A DNA stretch of 64,000 bases from NCBI RefSeq assembly GCF_018688155.1, contig NZ_CP061312.1, positions 930,001 through 994,000 of the forward strand, read 5' to 3'. Position 1 is the stretch's first letter. Every line of letters starts with the position of its first letter. The translations under genes were made by a program, and so were the position numbers. The notes below the pieces were generated by a model, which searched no databases, was not told where the DNA came from, and saw nothing but the letters and a program-made list of their open reading frames with translations. Source of the DNA: Polynucleobacter sp. AP-Sving-400A-A2 (GTDB taxonomy: Bacteria; Pseudomonadota; Gammaproteobacteria; Burkholderiales; Burkholderiaceae). Positions 27,541-37,512 of this stretch are shown one piece after another.

Positions 27541-28026
27541 ATGACAAATAAAGTACAACTCAATGCAGAAACTCAACTTGCCAACCTAGGTGAAGAGCTT
27601 AACGTTCCTTTTTTAAAGTTACTAGGGGTACGGCTTATTACTGCCGAAATGGGCAAAGGTGAAATACTTCTAGCCCTCAAGCCCGAGCATAACAATACTT
27701 GGGATGTGGCCCATGGTGGTGTTTTGCTTACCCTGATGGATGTAGCCATGGCTGTTGCAGCCCGCTCAAGTGATCCCGGTGATCGCAGCGTCGTAACCGT
27801 TGAGATGAAAAATAACTTCATGCAAGCTGCTAGCGGCATCTTGCGCGTAAAGGCAGATACCGTACGCCGCACTGCCACGATGGCCTTTTGCGAAGCCAAA
27901 CTCTACAACGATCAAGGTGAAATCTGCTGCATGTCAACCGGAACGTTTCAGTTTATTAAGCGACTGGCAAGCAAAAATGCGGATGGTGAGCGCGTCATTA
28001 ACGAGGACTCCCGTCAGCAGAAATAA
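27541..28026 (+). CDS. PaaI-family hotdog thioesterase
   Basis: A 161-residue hotdog protein with the PaaI signature HGGVLLTLMDVAMAVAARS (about residues 59-77), where the Asp is the expected catalytic residue. The N-terminal part FLKLLGVRLI and later MKNNFMQAASG fit the family. It is predicted to hydrolyse acyl-CoA thioesters in the cytoplasm. It is transcribed alone, divergent from selO. Confidence 0.88.
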   Translation: MTNKVQLNAETQLANLGEELNVPFLKLLGVRLITAEMGKGEILLALKPEHNNTWDVAHGGVLLTLMDVAMAVAARSSDPGDRSVVTVEMKNNFMQAASGILRVKADTVRRTATMAFCEAKLYNDQGEICCMSTGTFQFIKRLASKNADGERVINEDSRQQK

Positions 28027-28043
28027 TCTAACCGATTGGCCGC

Positions 28044-28901
28044 TTAGACTGAAAGGTTGGATCCCGGTGCAGTAGTAAGTTCACCCGTGACAACATCATG
28101 ACCCACGGTGCCATTGGCATCAAATCGTCTCTCCACCATCTCAAACTGACCATCCTTGCGAACACGCAAAATAGTACTTGAGCGTGTTCCATAGCTTGGA
28201 GTTTTAATAAATGCAGCAGATAAGGCTTTTTCCCAGTCCGGATTAATGCCGGTATTGGGTAGCTCTTGCGGGCTTGCTTCGTGGGTATCTGCCAATAAGC
28301 GCAAATAGTGATCTGCATTTTTGAGTTGCCCGCTATCCATTGCCAATGTTTGAGCGAACGCTGCTACACGGTGATTGACTTTAGGCCATGGTGTATCCAA
28401 CATCGCGTTTGATAGGCCATAGACTCCAGGACTAAGTGCTTGCTCAGGAAATACCTTCCTTGGGCGAATATGTTGACCCATCATGAGGCGGTTACTAACC
28501 CAATGCATTTCAGCATTCTCTGGATCGCTCAGATCAGCCATCAGCAGATTAAATCCGTTATACAGTTCAAACCGTTTGGCATTTTCTTGTATGTAAGCAT
28601 GCGGCTTGTGCTGACCCGTTAAATAGTGCAGGCTGAGCTCTCCACGCGTTCTTGCATCGGGATTTTTTTCGCTAGGCGCTCTGACATTAGTCAATGCGGC
28701 AAACCGCCCCGTCTTTGTGAAGCCTAACCAAGTTCCCGGACTGCCCAATACATCCGCGCGGTCTTTGCCGGCTAACACATGTGGATGTTCGGACCACCAC
28801 CCCATGGGATCAGTATCGCGCTCATAAAATTCATCACGGTTTGCCGCAACCACCAAAGGGTAGTCTGGATGAGATTTCCAGGCAAAAAGAATTAAGCACA
28901 T
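28044..28901 (-). CDS. NRDE-family (TANGO2-like) protein
   Basis: A 285-residue member of the family named for its N-terminal motif; here MCLILFAWKSHP and VVAANRDEFYERDT. Position-2 Cys is typical for the fold, which resembles Ntn hydrolases. Human TANGO2 has been linked to haem handling, but the bacterial function is not settled. It is followed by no same-strand partner other than ygfZ upstream, 27 bp away. Confidence 0.9.
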   Translation of the reverse strand: MCLILFAWKSHPDYPLVVAANRDEFYERDTDPMGWWSEHPHVLAGKDRADVLGSPGTWLGFTKTGRFAALTNVRAPSEKNPDARTRGELSLHYLTGQHKPHAYIQENAKRFELYNGFNLLMADLSDPENAEMHWVSNRLMMGQHIRPRKVFPEQALSPGVYGLSNAMLDTPWPKVNHRVAAFAQTLAMDSGQLKNADHYLRLLADTHEASPQELPNTGINPDWEKALSAAFIKTPSYGTRSSTILRVRKDGQFEMVERRFDANGTVGHDVVTGELTTAPGSNLSV

Positions 28902-28928
28902 AGCAAGATTAGTGGAATGAGGGAGGGA

Positions 28929-29936
28929 TTAGATTTCTAATAAAGGGTAGGGTAGTGAATCTATCTTTAGGGCTGGCCCATCGCTCGCACCAAGATGTAT
29001 TGCTCCAATTTCTAAGGCATCTAGCTTACATTCCACCTGCAGATCAATACGAGCCAAATTTTCGGCATTGCTAGCCGCCAGTACCACCATACCGCATGGC
29101 TGGCTGGTATCACCTTCTTGAAATAATTCTACGCCTGGTTTTGAGATCTCCAGTGCAGTTGCGCTCGAATCAACATGTACAAGTTGAAGTCTACGTTTTA
29201 CTGCACCACGATATTGGCTCCGAGCAACAATTTCCTGGCCCGGGTAACAACCTTTTTTGAAATCCACGCCAGCAACGGATTCAAAATTAATCATCTGCGG
29301 AACAAATTGCTCCTGAGTTGCTAAAACAATTCTGGGGATTGCACTCAGCACCTCTAAAGAATTCCACTGATCTAGTGAGGCTTGATCAATTGATGACGGG
29401 GTAGCCCCCGCATTTTTCTGGGCGATGAGGGTGCGCTGAAAAGATTGATCTTGATTCAGCACGTCAGGCATGCGCAAAGAGAGGGCGTCTTTAGATAGAT
29501 TGGAGGATTGACCAACATTCTGGCTTTGATAGGCGCCAAATACTTCCCAGTCATCCGAGGCATTCACCACTTTTACTTTTGAGCGCAGTACGTACATTGA
29601 CAATCGTTTTGCAGTACTCGCTGCAATATCTTTAGAGACAAAAAGGGCGAAACGGTCATCCGAATCAAGAGATTCTGGAAACAGTCCAAGCCAAGCGCTA
29701 GAGAGAAGGCGCCCTTTGGGGCTGCAATAGCCAACCAATCGAACAGCATCGGAACCATAGGCGATACCACCCGGCATAGTGCGCTTAAGGCTAAGCACGG
29801 AGTTGCTTAATTGACTTTGTAGCAAGGCTGCGGCATCAGGCCCCTCGACCAAGATCAAGCCCCAATCGGTCAAAGGGGTAAATCCATGGTTTGGGCTGGA
29901 GGCAGGCATTGTGGCGTTTTCTGTGCTGAAGGTCAT
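28929..29936 (-). CDS. ygfZ: Folate-binding protein YgfZ
   Basis: A tetrahydrofolate-dependent helper of iron-sulfur cluster proteins. The diagnostic motif KGCYPGQEIVAR occurs near residue 230, with VAGVDFK just before it. The 335 residues match the family length and GcvT-like fold. It starts divergently from mltG; the pair ygfZ/mltG is a conserved arrangement. Confidence 0.93.
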   Translation of the reverse strand: MTFSTENATMPASSPNHGFTPLTDWGLILVEGPDAAALLQSQLSNSVLSLKRTMPGGIAYGSDAVRLVGYCSPKGRLLSSAWLGLFPESLDSDDRFALFVSKDIAASTAKRLSMYVLRSKVKVVNASDDWEVFGAYQSQNVGQSSNLSKDALSLRMPDVLNQDQSFQRTLIAQKNAGATPSSIDQASLDQWNSLEVLSAIPRIVLATQEQFVPQMINFESVAGVDFKKGCYPGQEIVARSQYRGAVKRRLQLVHVDSSATALEISKPGVELFQEGDTSQPCGMVVLAASNAENLARIDLQVECKLDALEIGAIHLGASDGPALKIDSLPYPLLEI

Positions 29937-29985
29937 GAGCTTTTATCATAGCCTGATGAGCAGAAAATTTCAGAAAAGTCTTTTT

Positions 29986-31029
29986 ATGAAACCTTCAAAG
30001 AATGGTAGTTGGAAATTCTATGCCCTCATCTTCATTACCCTAGCGCTTCTTTTGTACGCAGCCATCTTTTTATGGCCGGTTGTACCAGCCATATCAAATA
30101 TTGATAAGGGATCTGCCTATAAAGTCAAAATAACACCCCAATCCGGCCTTTCTGCAATTACAGCTCAGCTGTCTGAGCAGGGCATATCTACAAATGTAGT
30201 TAGTTTTCAAGTTGCAGCAAGGGCACTGTTTGTTAGCTCTAAGTTAAAGCCGGGAACCTATTTGCTGGCTCCTCGCGCTAGCCTGGCAAATATTTTGTTA
30301 CAAATTGCTCGTGGTGATCGAGTTCGAGAGAGTGTTGCCATCATTCCGGGCATGACCATATGGCAACTGAGAAGCCTAATTGATAAACATCCAGCACTCA
30401 TTCATCAAACTAAAGGCATGAGCTCCAAGGAGCTGCTACAGACTATCGGACTTACTTATCCAGGCGATGAAGGCCTCTTTTATCCAGATACCTATATTTT
30501 TGACCCAGACGATTCAGATACTTCAATCTATCGAAGAGCTTCACAGGCTATGCAAAAACAGCTCACGGCTACTTGGGAGCAAAGGGACTCAGCCACACCC
30601 TTAAAAACGCCTTATGAACTGCTTATTTTGGCCTCGATTGTGGAAAAGGAGACAGGCCGCTCGAGTGACAGGTCTATGGTCTCAGCAGTTTTCATCAATC
30701 GTCTCAATTTGAATATGCCCTTGCAGACCGATCCAACCGTAATTTACGGAATTGGCCCCAAATTTGATGGCAATCTGCGAAAAACAGATTTACGCAGAGA
30801 CAGTCCCTACAATACTTATATGCACAAGGGTTTGCCACCAACGCCAATAGCCATGCCGAGCAAGGAGTCGCTCCTCGCTGTGATGCATCCAGCAAAAAGT
30901 GATGCGGTGTTTTTTGTGGCACGCGGTGATGGCACTAGTCACTTCTCCAAAACCTTGAAAGAGCATGAAAGCGCAGTTGATCAGTTTCAACGTAAACGCA
31001 ATCCCTCTAATCAATCTAAGTCTCAGTAA
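29986..31029 (+). CDS. mltG: Endolytic murein transglycosylase
   Basis: Cuts nascent peptidoglycan glycan strands at the inner membrane. One transmembrane segment (residues about 12-32) is followed by a periplasmic YceG domain with [12 protein letters not shown] containing the catalytic Glu, [10 protein letters not shown] and [21 protein letters not shown]. The ATG at 29986 gives 347 residues and has an AAAAG purine run upstream; starts at 29956 or 29911 are possible, but the latter overlaps the divergent ygfZ. It heads the run mltG-tmk-holB-tatD. Confidence 0.93.
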   Translation: MKPSKNGSWKFYALIFITLALLLYAAIFLWPVVPAISNIDKGSAYKVKITPQSGLSAITAQLSEQGISTNVVSFQVAARALFVSSKLKPGTYLLAPRASLANILLQIARGDRVRESVAIIPGMTIWQLRSLIDKHPALIHQTKGMSSKELLQTIGLTYPGDEGLFYPDTYIFDPDDSDTSIYRRASQAMQKQLTATWEQRDSATPLKTPYELLILASIVEKETGRSSDRSMVSAVFINRLNLNMPLQTDPTVIYGIGPKFDGNLRKTDLRRDSPYNTYMHKGLPPTPIAMPSKESLLAVMHPAKSDAVFFVARGDGTSHFSKTLKEHESAVDQFQRKRNPSNQSKSQ

Positions 31030-31034
31030 TTGTT

Positions 31035-31673
31035 ATGACAGTTCATTTTCCAGGTTATTTCATTAGCTTTGAAGGTATCGATGGTGCGGGTAAAAGTACC
31101 CATATTGAATCTTTCAGCAACTTGATTAAGCAGCGATATCCTGATCGCGATGTTGTGATGACCAGGGAGCCCGGCGGCACTCAATTAGGCGAGCAACTTC
31201 GCGCTTTATTACTTGAAGCCCCAATGAATTTAGAAACTGAGGCATTGCTGATGTTTGCTGCTCGCAGGGAACATATTGCACAAGTAATAGAGCCAGCACT
31301 GCAAGCAGGAAAGATTGTGATCTCTGATCGCTTCACGGATGCGAGCTTTGCTTATCAAGGCGGCGGTCGCGGCTTAAGTCTAGCGAAGTTAAATGATTTG
31401 GAGAAATGGGTTCAGGGTCGTCCTGATGGTTCATTGCTTCAACCTAATTTGACCTTCCTTTTTGATTTACCTGGTTCAGTTGCACAAGCGAGAAGATCAA
31501 AGGTAAGGGCGCCTGATAAATTTGAAAAGATGGATCTAGATTTTTTTGAAAAAGTTCGTCAAGAGTATTTACGTAGAGCAAAAGCAGATCCAAATCGTTT
31601 CTATCTGGTAGATGCTACCCAAACACCAGAAGCTATTTGGCATGAGCTCGAGACATTAAAGATGAAGCTCTAA
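31035..31673 (+). CDS. tmk: Thymidylate kinase
   Basis: Phosphorylates dTMP to dTDP. The 212 residues have the P-loop [11 protein letters not shown] near the start, the DR motif [19 protein letters not shown], and VMTREPGGT. The LID region ([12 protein letters not shown]) carries Arg residues. It lies 5 bp after mltG and abuts holB with no gap. Confidence 0.96.
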   Translation: MTVHFPGYFISFEGIDGAGKSTHIESFSNLIKQRYPDRDVVMTREPGGTQLGEQLRALLLEAPMNLETEALLMFAARREHIAQVIEPALQAGKIVISDRFTDASFAYQGGGRGLSLAKLNDLEKWVQGRPDGSLLQPNLTFLFDLPGSVAQARRSKVRAPDKFEKMDLDFFEKVRQEYLRRAKADPNRFYLVDATQTPEAIWHELETLKMKL

Positions 31674-32819
31674 ATGAGTGATGTGATGTTAGCAAATGCG
31701 TCGGTGAAAAAAATAGCCCCATGGCTAGAGCCCATTTGGGATGGCATGAACTTGGCCGCATTTCCTAACGCAGTTTTAATTCATGGTCAGTCCGGTATTG
31801 GTAAGTTTGAGTTTTCCATTGAATTAGCCAGGGCGCTGTTGTGCGAGACTTCATCCGCTATAAAGCCGTGTAAGCAATGTGAAGCCTGTCGGTGGTTTGA
31901 CTCTGGTAACCACCCTGACTTTATTGCGCTAGTCCCAGAAACACATCGTAAGCTTTTACCGCAGGGTGATTTTGATTCGGATGCTGAATCACCTAAAAAA
32001 TCCAAGGCCAGTCAAGCTGATTCCGATGGTGATGCGCCCGAGAAAAAGGAAAAGAAAAGCATCTCTATTGAAGACGCCCGCAGTGCAATTGAAGGGCTAT
32101 CTATTGGATCTCACCGCGGTGGAAACCGAGTCATTCTGGTTTATCCGCTAGAGATGCTTAAATCAGATTCCGCAAATACCTTGCTGAAATCTCTTGAAGA
32201 GCCTCCAAAAAATACTATCTTTATTTTGTTAGCAGATCGCCTTGATCGTGTCTTGCCAACCATTCGTTCTCGCTGCCGCTTGCTGTCTGCACCGCGACCA
32301 GATCGATTGATTGGGCTCAATTGGCTACATACCGAACTAAGTAAGATTCCGGGTTTAAAAATGAGTGGTGCCGATGTCGAGTCTATTTATGACGAGCAGG
32401 GTGGGGCACCCTATGCAGTATTGGATTCCTTAATTGCGCGTCACAATAAAGATGAAAAGGATGAGCTGACGATTGCCATCCAAGCTTCGCGTTACTTATT
32501 GCAAGCGATGTCGCAGGGCGCTCGAATGAATTGGCTAGATGCGGCTGATAAGACTCAAAAAGCCCGGTATTCAGTTTTGTTGGCTACTATGCAGCGATGG
32601 GTCTCTGATGTGCAAAGTTGCGCCCAAATGGGTTCGCCGCGCTATTACCCCAAGCATGAGGCCACTATCAAGGCGCTTGCGCAGCAGGCGCGTCTTCCAA
32701 AGCTGCTCCGCTTCTGGAAGTCTTTGATACAAGCGCGGCGTCACGAAAATCACCCGCTGGCCACCCGTATTCAACTAGAAGCATTGCTTTCTCAGTACCA
32801 GCAGGTATTTGAAGACTAA
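31674..32819 (+). CDS. holB: DNA polymerase III subunit delta'
   Basis: Part of the clamp loader. The 381 residues show the AAA fold: HGQSGIGKFEF in the Walker A place, a zinc site CKQCEAC with the upstream Cys (about 58-72), LLKSLEEPPKNT and the arginine-containing segment PTIRSRCRLL. Between residues 99 and 128 is a highly charged low-complexity insert rich in Asp, Ser and Lys that interrupts the AAA domain. tatD follows. Confidence 0.94.
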   Translation: MSDVMLANASVKKIAPWLEPIWDGMNLAAFPNAVLIHGQSGIGKFEFSIELARALLCETSSAIKPCKQCEACRWFDSGNHPDFIALVPETHRKLLPQGDFDSDAESPKKSKASQADSDGDAPEKKEKKSISIEDARSAIEGLSIGSHRGGNRVILVYPLEMLKSDSANTLLKSLEEPPKNTIFILLADRLDRVLPTIRSRCRLLSAPRPDRLIGLNWLHTELSKIPGLKMSGADVESIYDEQGGAPYAVLDSLIARHNKDEKDELTIAIQASRYLLQAMSQGARMNWLDAADKTQKARYSVLLATMQRWVSDVQSCAQMGSPRYYPKHEATIKALAQQARLPKLLRFWKSLIQARRHENHPLATRIQLEALLSQYQQVFED

Positions 32820-32830
32820 AATAGCGAGTC

Positions 32831-33619
32831 ATGTTTATAGACTCACATTGCCATCTCGATTTTCCAGAATTTCAAAGCCGTCTACCTGAGGTTTTGTCGA
32901 ATATGGCCGCCTGCAAGGTGAGTCATGCTTTGTGCGTATCGGTAGACATCCCGGACTTTCCCAAGGTGCGCAAGCTAGCCGAAGATCATCCTCATTTGTA
33001 TGCCTCGGTTGGGGTGCATCCAGATTACGAAGATACGCCAGAACCCAGCTTTGAATTCTTAGTCGAAGAATCAAAACATCCAAAAATCATTGCGATTGGC
33101 GAAACCGGGCTTGATTACTTTCGCATGGGCGATCGCAGCTATGAATCCATGGAATGGCAGAGGGAACGCTTTAGAACGCATATACGTGCTGCTATTGCAG
33201 CTAAGAAGCCTCTCATCATCCATACGCGATCTTCTTCTGTTGATACCCTCAGAATCCTCAAAGAAGAGGGTGCTGATCAGATTGGTGGCGTCATGCATTG
33301 CTTTACAGAGACCACTGAAGTTGCCAAAGCTGCCATTGAAATGGGGTTTTATATTTCTTTCTCTGGCATTGTGACCTTTAAGAGCGCTAAGGATTTACAG
33401 GAAACTTGCAGGGAAGTTCCTCTGGATCGCATGCTGATTGAGACAGATTCGCCTTATTTGGCCCCAATTCCTTATCGCGGCAAGACGAATGAGCCAGCTT
33501 GGGTTTCCAAGGTTGGTGAATTTGTTGCTGAGCTGAAGGGTGTTTCAGTTGAATTGCTGGCAGAACAGACTTCAAGTAACTTTTTTCAATGTTTTCAAAT
33601 AAATAGAGCAATTTCATGA
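32831..33619 (+). CDS. tatD: TatD-family metal-dependent deoxyribonuclease (YcfH-like)
   Basis: A TIM-barrel hydrolase of 262 residues. Metal ligands are visible in FIDSHCHLDF, GETGLDYFR, IIHTRSSS, GGVMHCFT and LIETDSPYLAP. The position after tmk-holB matches the YcfH branch, which has 3'-5' DNase or D-aminoacyl-tRNA-related activity in some species. Its stop overlaps the next gene's start by 4 bp. Confidence 0.93.
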   Translation: MFIDSHCHLDFPEFQSRLPEVLSNMAACKVSHALCVSVDIPDFPKVRKLAEDHPHLYASVGVHPDYEDTPEPSFEFLVEESKHPKIIAIGETGLDYFRMGDRSYESMEWQRERFRTHIRAAIAAKKPLIIHTRSSSVDTLRILKEEGADQIGGVMHCFTETTEVAKAAIEMGFYISFSGIVTFKSAKDLQETCREVPLDRMLIETDSPYLAPIPYRGKTNEPAWVSKVGEFVAELKGVSVELLAEQTSSNFFQCFQINRAIS

Positions 33620-34314
33620 GAAGTTCATTTAAATATAGCCACTTTTTTCATGCCTCCTTATTGTGCTTTTCTAGCCTTGCAATTGCACAAACTGCTGATC
33701 AGATTACGGATTTCACCAAAGCTGCGAAGTTTGATGACGTCTCTGAGGTGCAGTCTTTAATAAAGGCAGGCGTTACCCCAAATGCGCTCGATCCTAGAGG
33801 CACCCCCATGCTGATCCTGGCTATTCGGGATAAATCCTTTAAGGTTGCGGATTTATTGCTTGCTAATCCAGCTACGAACATCAATTTGACTAACAAAAGC
33901 GGTGAAAACGCACTGATGATGGCTGCTTTTGATGGTCAACTGCCTTTAGTAAAGTCCTTGGTTATTGATAAAAAAGCCGCTGTAAATAAGCCTGGTTGGG
34001 CACCAATTCACTATGCGGCCACCAATGGTCACTTAGAAATAACTCAATTCTTAATGGCAAATGGCGCCCAGGTTAATGCGTTGAGTCCAAGTGAGACAAC
34101 GCCATTGATGATGTCTATTGGCTCCGGCAACGATCAATTAATTAAATACCTGCTTGATAGTGGCGCAGACTTACGCATGCGAAATCATGAGGGTTATACA
34201 GCGATAGATGTTGCCCAATTATTCGGCAAGGATGATATTCGTAATGGCTTAATGTCACGTTGGTTAAAGCTCTACAACCAGCCATATCCTGGCGGCCCCA
34301 AGAAGTCTCCTTAA
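33616..34314 (+). CDS. Exported ankyrin-repeat protein
   Basis: A 232-residue protein with a signal peptide (cleavage near AIAQ, about 25) and four or five ankyrin repeats between residues 35 and 215, for example GTPMLILAIRDKSFKVADLLL, GENALMMAAFDGQLPLVKSLV and WAPIHYAATNGHLEITQFLMANGAQ. It probably acts as a periplasmic protein-binding scaffold. It is translationally coupled to tatD through a 4-bp overlap. Confidence 0.9.
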   Translation: MRSSFKYSHFFHASLLCFSSLAIAQTADQITDFTKAAKFDDVSEVQSLIKAGVTPNALDPRGTPMLILAIRDKSFKVADLLLANPATNINLTNKSGENALMMAAFDGQLPLVKSLVIDKKAAVNKPGWAPIHYAATNGHLEITQFLMANGAQVNALSPSETTPLMMSIGSGNDQLIKYLLDSGADLRMRNHEGYTAIDVAQLFGKDDIRNGLMSRWLKLYNQPYPGGPKKSP

Positions 34315-34393
34315 TAAGTGATATAACTGCTTAATGCGTATAATCATTATTATGTCAAACAAAAAATGTAACTGGATTTAAGGGACCCCATCG

Positions 34394-34933
34394 ATGACTT
34401 TGAGCGGTTTGTTAGACAAGCTTCCCGGGCTTAACTCCCTACCCAGTTTCAGCACGCTCTTTGCTGAAATTAATGCGGATATGGGCGATAGTGATATCTG
34501 GGTTTTGTTATTTCTAACGTGTTTGATGCTCACATTACATGGTTTAAGCGTTTTATCAATCGCAGGTATCTTTCATTGGATTGACCAAAAACTCGAAAAT
34601 AAGCGGGTCTATGGAGCGAACTTTGTATCCTATTTCTTTGCAATTTTATTGATTATTGCCATCCACCTGCTTGAAATCATTGCCTGGGCATACATATGTT
34701 TGGGATTGCAGGTATTTCCCACCAACCTTCAAACTCTATATTTTGCTGGTGAGATGTATACAACCGTTGGCTATGGTGAATATGTTCTTACTACGCGCTG
34801 GCGAATCCTCCCCATTATTATTTCATTCTCCGGAATCTTTGCAGTATCCATGTCTGGGGCTGCGCTTTACACCATGATGGGTGCTTTACTGGGAAGATCA
34901 AACCAAAACCCCAGATCAGGCTCTGGGTTCTAA
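34394..34933 (+). CDS. Potassium-channel-like membrane protein
   Basis: A 179-residue membrane protein with three hydrophobic helices (about 35-60, 76-104 and 137-165) and a pore loop containing TTVGYGE (123-129), the potassium selectivity filter. No cytoplasmic regulatory domain (RCK or cyclic-nucleotide) follows. An upstream TATAAT at 34339-34344 is a plausible -10 element. Ion selectivity is inferred from the filter only. Confidence 0.85.
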   Translation: MTLSGLLDKLPGLNSLPSFSTLFAEINADMGDSDIWVLLFLTCLMLTLHGLSVLSIAGIFHWIDQKLENKRVYGANFVSYFFAILLIIAIHLLEIIAWAYICLGLQVFPTNLQTLYFAGEMYTTVGYGEYVLTTRWRILPIIISFSGIFAVSMSGAALYTMMGALLGRSNQNPRSGSGF

Positions 34934-34958
34934 ATTAGTAGCTGTAGCCCTCTTAGGC

Positions 34959-35963
34959 TTAGTTCACTAGCTTGGATTTATCAATGGGTGCCCTTTGCTT
35001 AAATACCAGCTCCAAGATGCGTCCATTAGACTCTAGGGAGCGCATTCTGCCAGGCAGCCAATCTAAGTCTCTCGCTAGCCAAATATCGACCTGACGCTTG
35101 AAAGGGCTACTTTCCCTCTGCATTAGTGCGTAATGGCGATTTACAGACTTTCCTAGGCTTGGAACATCTTCTGATACTACCTCTCCGTAGCTTTTAAATT
35201 GCCACATCTCGAGAGTGTCGTAGTCCACCACAGGTATGCCTCGGATACTGCCAGCCTCATCAATCTTATCGCTGCCATTGAGTAAAGAGGCCAGTTGAAA
35301 AAGTAAGCTAAAACGATCTTGAGTGCCCGGCAGTAGATCCGGAGTGAACTCTGGCTTTTCAGAGAAATACATCTTCCCTGCTCCACTCTGATCACGATCA
35401 AAACGAGAATAGCGCGGTGTTTTTGTACCTCGCTGGGTCCAGTAAATGGATGGCGCTATGCCGTAGGCATCGACAGTGCCTCTGGATTCAAAAATAAAGG
35501 GGCCGACAATAGCGTAAGGTATGTTGATATGCAACCTGTAATTATTGCCCTCAGTAATCCAGTCCAGTTGAGCGGATTGAATGAGTTGGCCATCGACATA
35601 GGCATCAAAATAATATGTGCCAGACTCAGGCAGGCGAAATGCCTGCCCAGATTGATTGCCGAATGCACCCTGTTCTCCCTTTCCCTGATCTGATAAAGGG
35701 TCTGCTGATACGGCGTTAGTTTGCTTGGGGGGCGCTTTTTTCTTTGGCGCCGTAGTCATCTGTATTTTCTTTGGAGGCTCGACCCGAAGCTCTGTTTTGA
35801 TAATGAGATCTTCGGCAATAGGTGGAGCACTAGCAAAAGAAAAGAATGGAATCCCGAAAAACAAAATCAAGTGACCCAAAAGGGATAGAAAAATTGCAGC
35901 AGTCAGAATCCACAGAGATTTTCTGGGTACGAATCGAAATCGCTTGTCGATTGCATCCATCAA
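34959..35963 (-). CDS. DUF3108-domain protein, membrane anchored
   Basis: A 334-residue protein with one N-terminal hydrophobic segment (about 15-38), a Pro/Lys-rich linker (about 62-85), then a DUF3108 beta-rich domain (about 105-330) including YFDAYVDGQLIQSAQLDW and MWQFKSYGEV. It is probably periplasmic and anchored to the inner membrane. Function is unknown. It lies 4 bp after the YqiA-like esterase. Confidence 0.82.
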   Translation of the reverse strand: MMDAIDKRFRFVPRKSLWILTAAIFLSLLGHLILFFGIPFFSFASAPPIAEDLIIKTELRVEPPKKIQMTTAPKKKAPPKQTNAVSADPLSDQGKGEQGAFGNQSGQAFRLPESGTYYFDAYVDGQLIQSAQLDWITEGNNYRLHINIPYAIVGPFIFESRGTVDAYGIAPSIYWTQRGTKTPRYSRFDRDQSGAGKMYFSEKPEFTPDLLPGTQDRFSLLFQLASLLNGSDKIDEAGSIRGIPVVDYDTLEMWQFKSYGEVVSEDVPSLGKSVNRHYALMQRESSPFKRQVDIWLARDLDWLPGRMRSLESNGRILELVFKQRAPIDKSKLVN

Positions 35964-35967
35964 GACT

Positions 35968-36555
35968 TTAATGCTCGATAAAGTCGATTACTGCTGGCAA
36001 ATGATTGGCATAGTCAGAAATTCCGTGATCACCACCTTCGAGGATCAGTTGTTTAGCGCCAGGATAAAAAGCTGCCATTTCCCTCCAATCTAAAAGCTCA
36101 TCACCTTTTGCTGCAATTAAAAAATAACGCTCGGGATCAGTTATTAGACCCACTTGTAAGGCGCGTAATTCGTCGATGTACTTGGCCTTAAAATCAAATG
36201 GCTCTTCGCTGTCATAGGCAGTCATCATGCCAACATGGGGCTCTAATTCTCTAGCGGCATATACGGCAGGATTAAGGGCAATACCTTTGCATTGATATTT
36301 TTCTGCAAGGTAGTTGGTATAAAAACCGCCTAAGGAAGATCCGATGATTACCAGGCTATCGAATTTGGATTGATCGATATGCTTGACCACCATCTCCAGA
36401 CTTGCTTTTGGAGATGCAAGCAACTGAGGGCAATACCACTCATAAGAATGGTCTGCCGATGTAAGTGCCCTCACCACCTCCCCAGTCATGACTGCCTTGG
36501 TTGAGTTTGGTGAAGACCGAAAGCCATGCAAATAAACAACCAAGGTTACTGCCAT
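35968..36555 (-). CDS. YqiA-like alpha/beta hydrolase (esterase)
   Basis: A 195-residue minimal alpha/beta hydrolase. The oxyanion segment is YLHGFRSSPNSTKA, the nucleophile is in IGSSLGGFYTNYLAEKY and the catalytic His in EGGDHGISDY near the C-terminus. It is cytoplasmic, with unknown ester substrate, and is 10 bp after the reductase gene. Confidence 0.88.
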   Translation of the reverse strand: MAVTLVVYLHGFRSSPNSTKAVMTGEVVRALTSADHSYEWYCPQLLASPKASLEMVVKHIDQSKFDSLVIIGSSLGGFYTNYLAEKYQCKGIALNPAVYAARELEPHVGMMTAYDSEEPFDFKAKYIDELRALQVGLITDPERYFLIAAKGDELLDWREMAAFYPGAKQLILEGGDHGISDYANHLPAVIDFIEH

Positions 36556-36565
36556 ACTTCTTCCT

Positions 36566-37465
36566 CTAGCTTTTTTGACCTATTTCAAAATTAGCCATTT
36601 TTTCTAATGCTTTGACCATAGCAGAATGATCCCACGATTTTCCGCCATGTGCTGCACAGGAATTAAATAACTCTTGTGCGCTAGCTGTATTGGGCAAACT
36701 AACGCCTAGAGCCTTAGCGCTGCTGAGGGCCAAACTTAAATCTTTCTGGTGCAGCTCAATCCTGAAGCCAGGATCAAAGGTGCGATTGATCATACGCTCG
36801 CCATGAACTTCCAGTATTTTTGAGCTAGCAAAGCCACCCATTAATGCCTGTCTAACTTTCGCTGGATCAGCGCCTGCTTTAGAAGCAAACACCAAGGCCT
36901 CTGCAACAGCTTCGATATTCAAGGCAACAATAATTTGGTTTGCAACTTTAGTAACTTGCCCGGCACCGTTATCACCAACTAAGGTAATGTTTTTTCCCAT
37001 CAAATCAAATACAGGTTTGACCTTGTCAAAGATGGCTTGCTTACCACCGACCATAATCGTGAGGCTTGCACCCTTTGCACCTAGCTGGCCACCAGATACA
37101 GGGGCGTCTAAATATTCACAGCCAAGATCATTGATGCGCTTCGCAAAATCTTTTGTAGAAATGGGAGAGATAGAACTCATATCAACAACGATCTTGCCCT
37201 TGCTCAGACCTGAAGCAATGCCATTCTCTCCAAAAAGTACTTTTTCTACATCGGGAGTATCTGGGACCATCGTAATAATGATGTCTGCCTTAGTCGCAAC
37301 TTCTGCAGGAGTTGCGCAAAGAGCGGCGGCAGTATTAGCTAACTCATCCGGAACTTTACTGCGTGTGTTGATAAACAACTCATGACCTGCTGCGACCAAA
37401 TGCCCTGCCATTGGCGCACCCATAATGCCTAAACCTACAAAGCCTAGTTTTAACTTACTCATCAT
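36566..37465 (-). CDS. glxR: 2-hydroxy-3-oxopropionate (tartronate semialdehyde) reductase
   Basis: Reduces tartronate semialdehyde to D-glycerate in glyoxylate assimilation. The 299 residues carry the nucleotide-binding motif GLGIMGAPMAGHLV, the segment DAPVSGGQLGAKGASL and the catalytic Lys in GQVTKVANQ. It is the third gene of the gcl-hyi-glxR operon, which supports the substrate over other beta-hydroxyacid dehydrogenases. Confidence 0.93.
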   Translation of the reverse strand: MMSKLKLGFVGLGIMGAPMAGHLVAAGHELFINTRSKVPDELANTAAALCATPAEVATKADIIITMVPDTPDVEKVLFGENGIASGLSKGKIVVDMSSISPISTKDFAKRINDLGCEYLDAPVSGGQLGAKGASLTIMVGGKQAIFDKVKPVFDLMGKNITLVGDNGAGQVTKVANQIIVALNIEAVAEALVFASKAGADPAKVRQALMGGFASSKILEVHGERMINRTFDPGFRIELHQKDLSLALSSAKALGVSLPNTASAQELFNSCAAHGGKSWDHSAMVKALEKMANFEIGQKS

Positions 37466-37512
37466 TTATTTCCAAATTGTTATTAATTTATTAATATGCA
37501 GATCAACTAATA

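Noticed and set aside
28028..28318. 96-residue open frame inside the NRDE gene
   Set aside because: It is an alternative frame of a well-supported gene with no recognisable product or ribosome site.
34336..34356. Fur-box-like ATAATCATTAT element before the channel gene
   Set aside because: It overlaps the TATAAT -10 hexamer, the full 19-bp site does not match, and an ion channel is not an expected Fur target.
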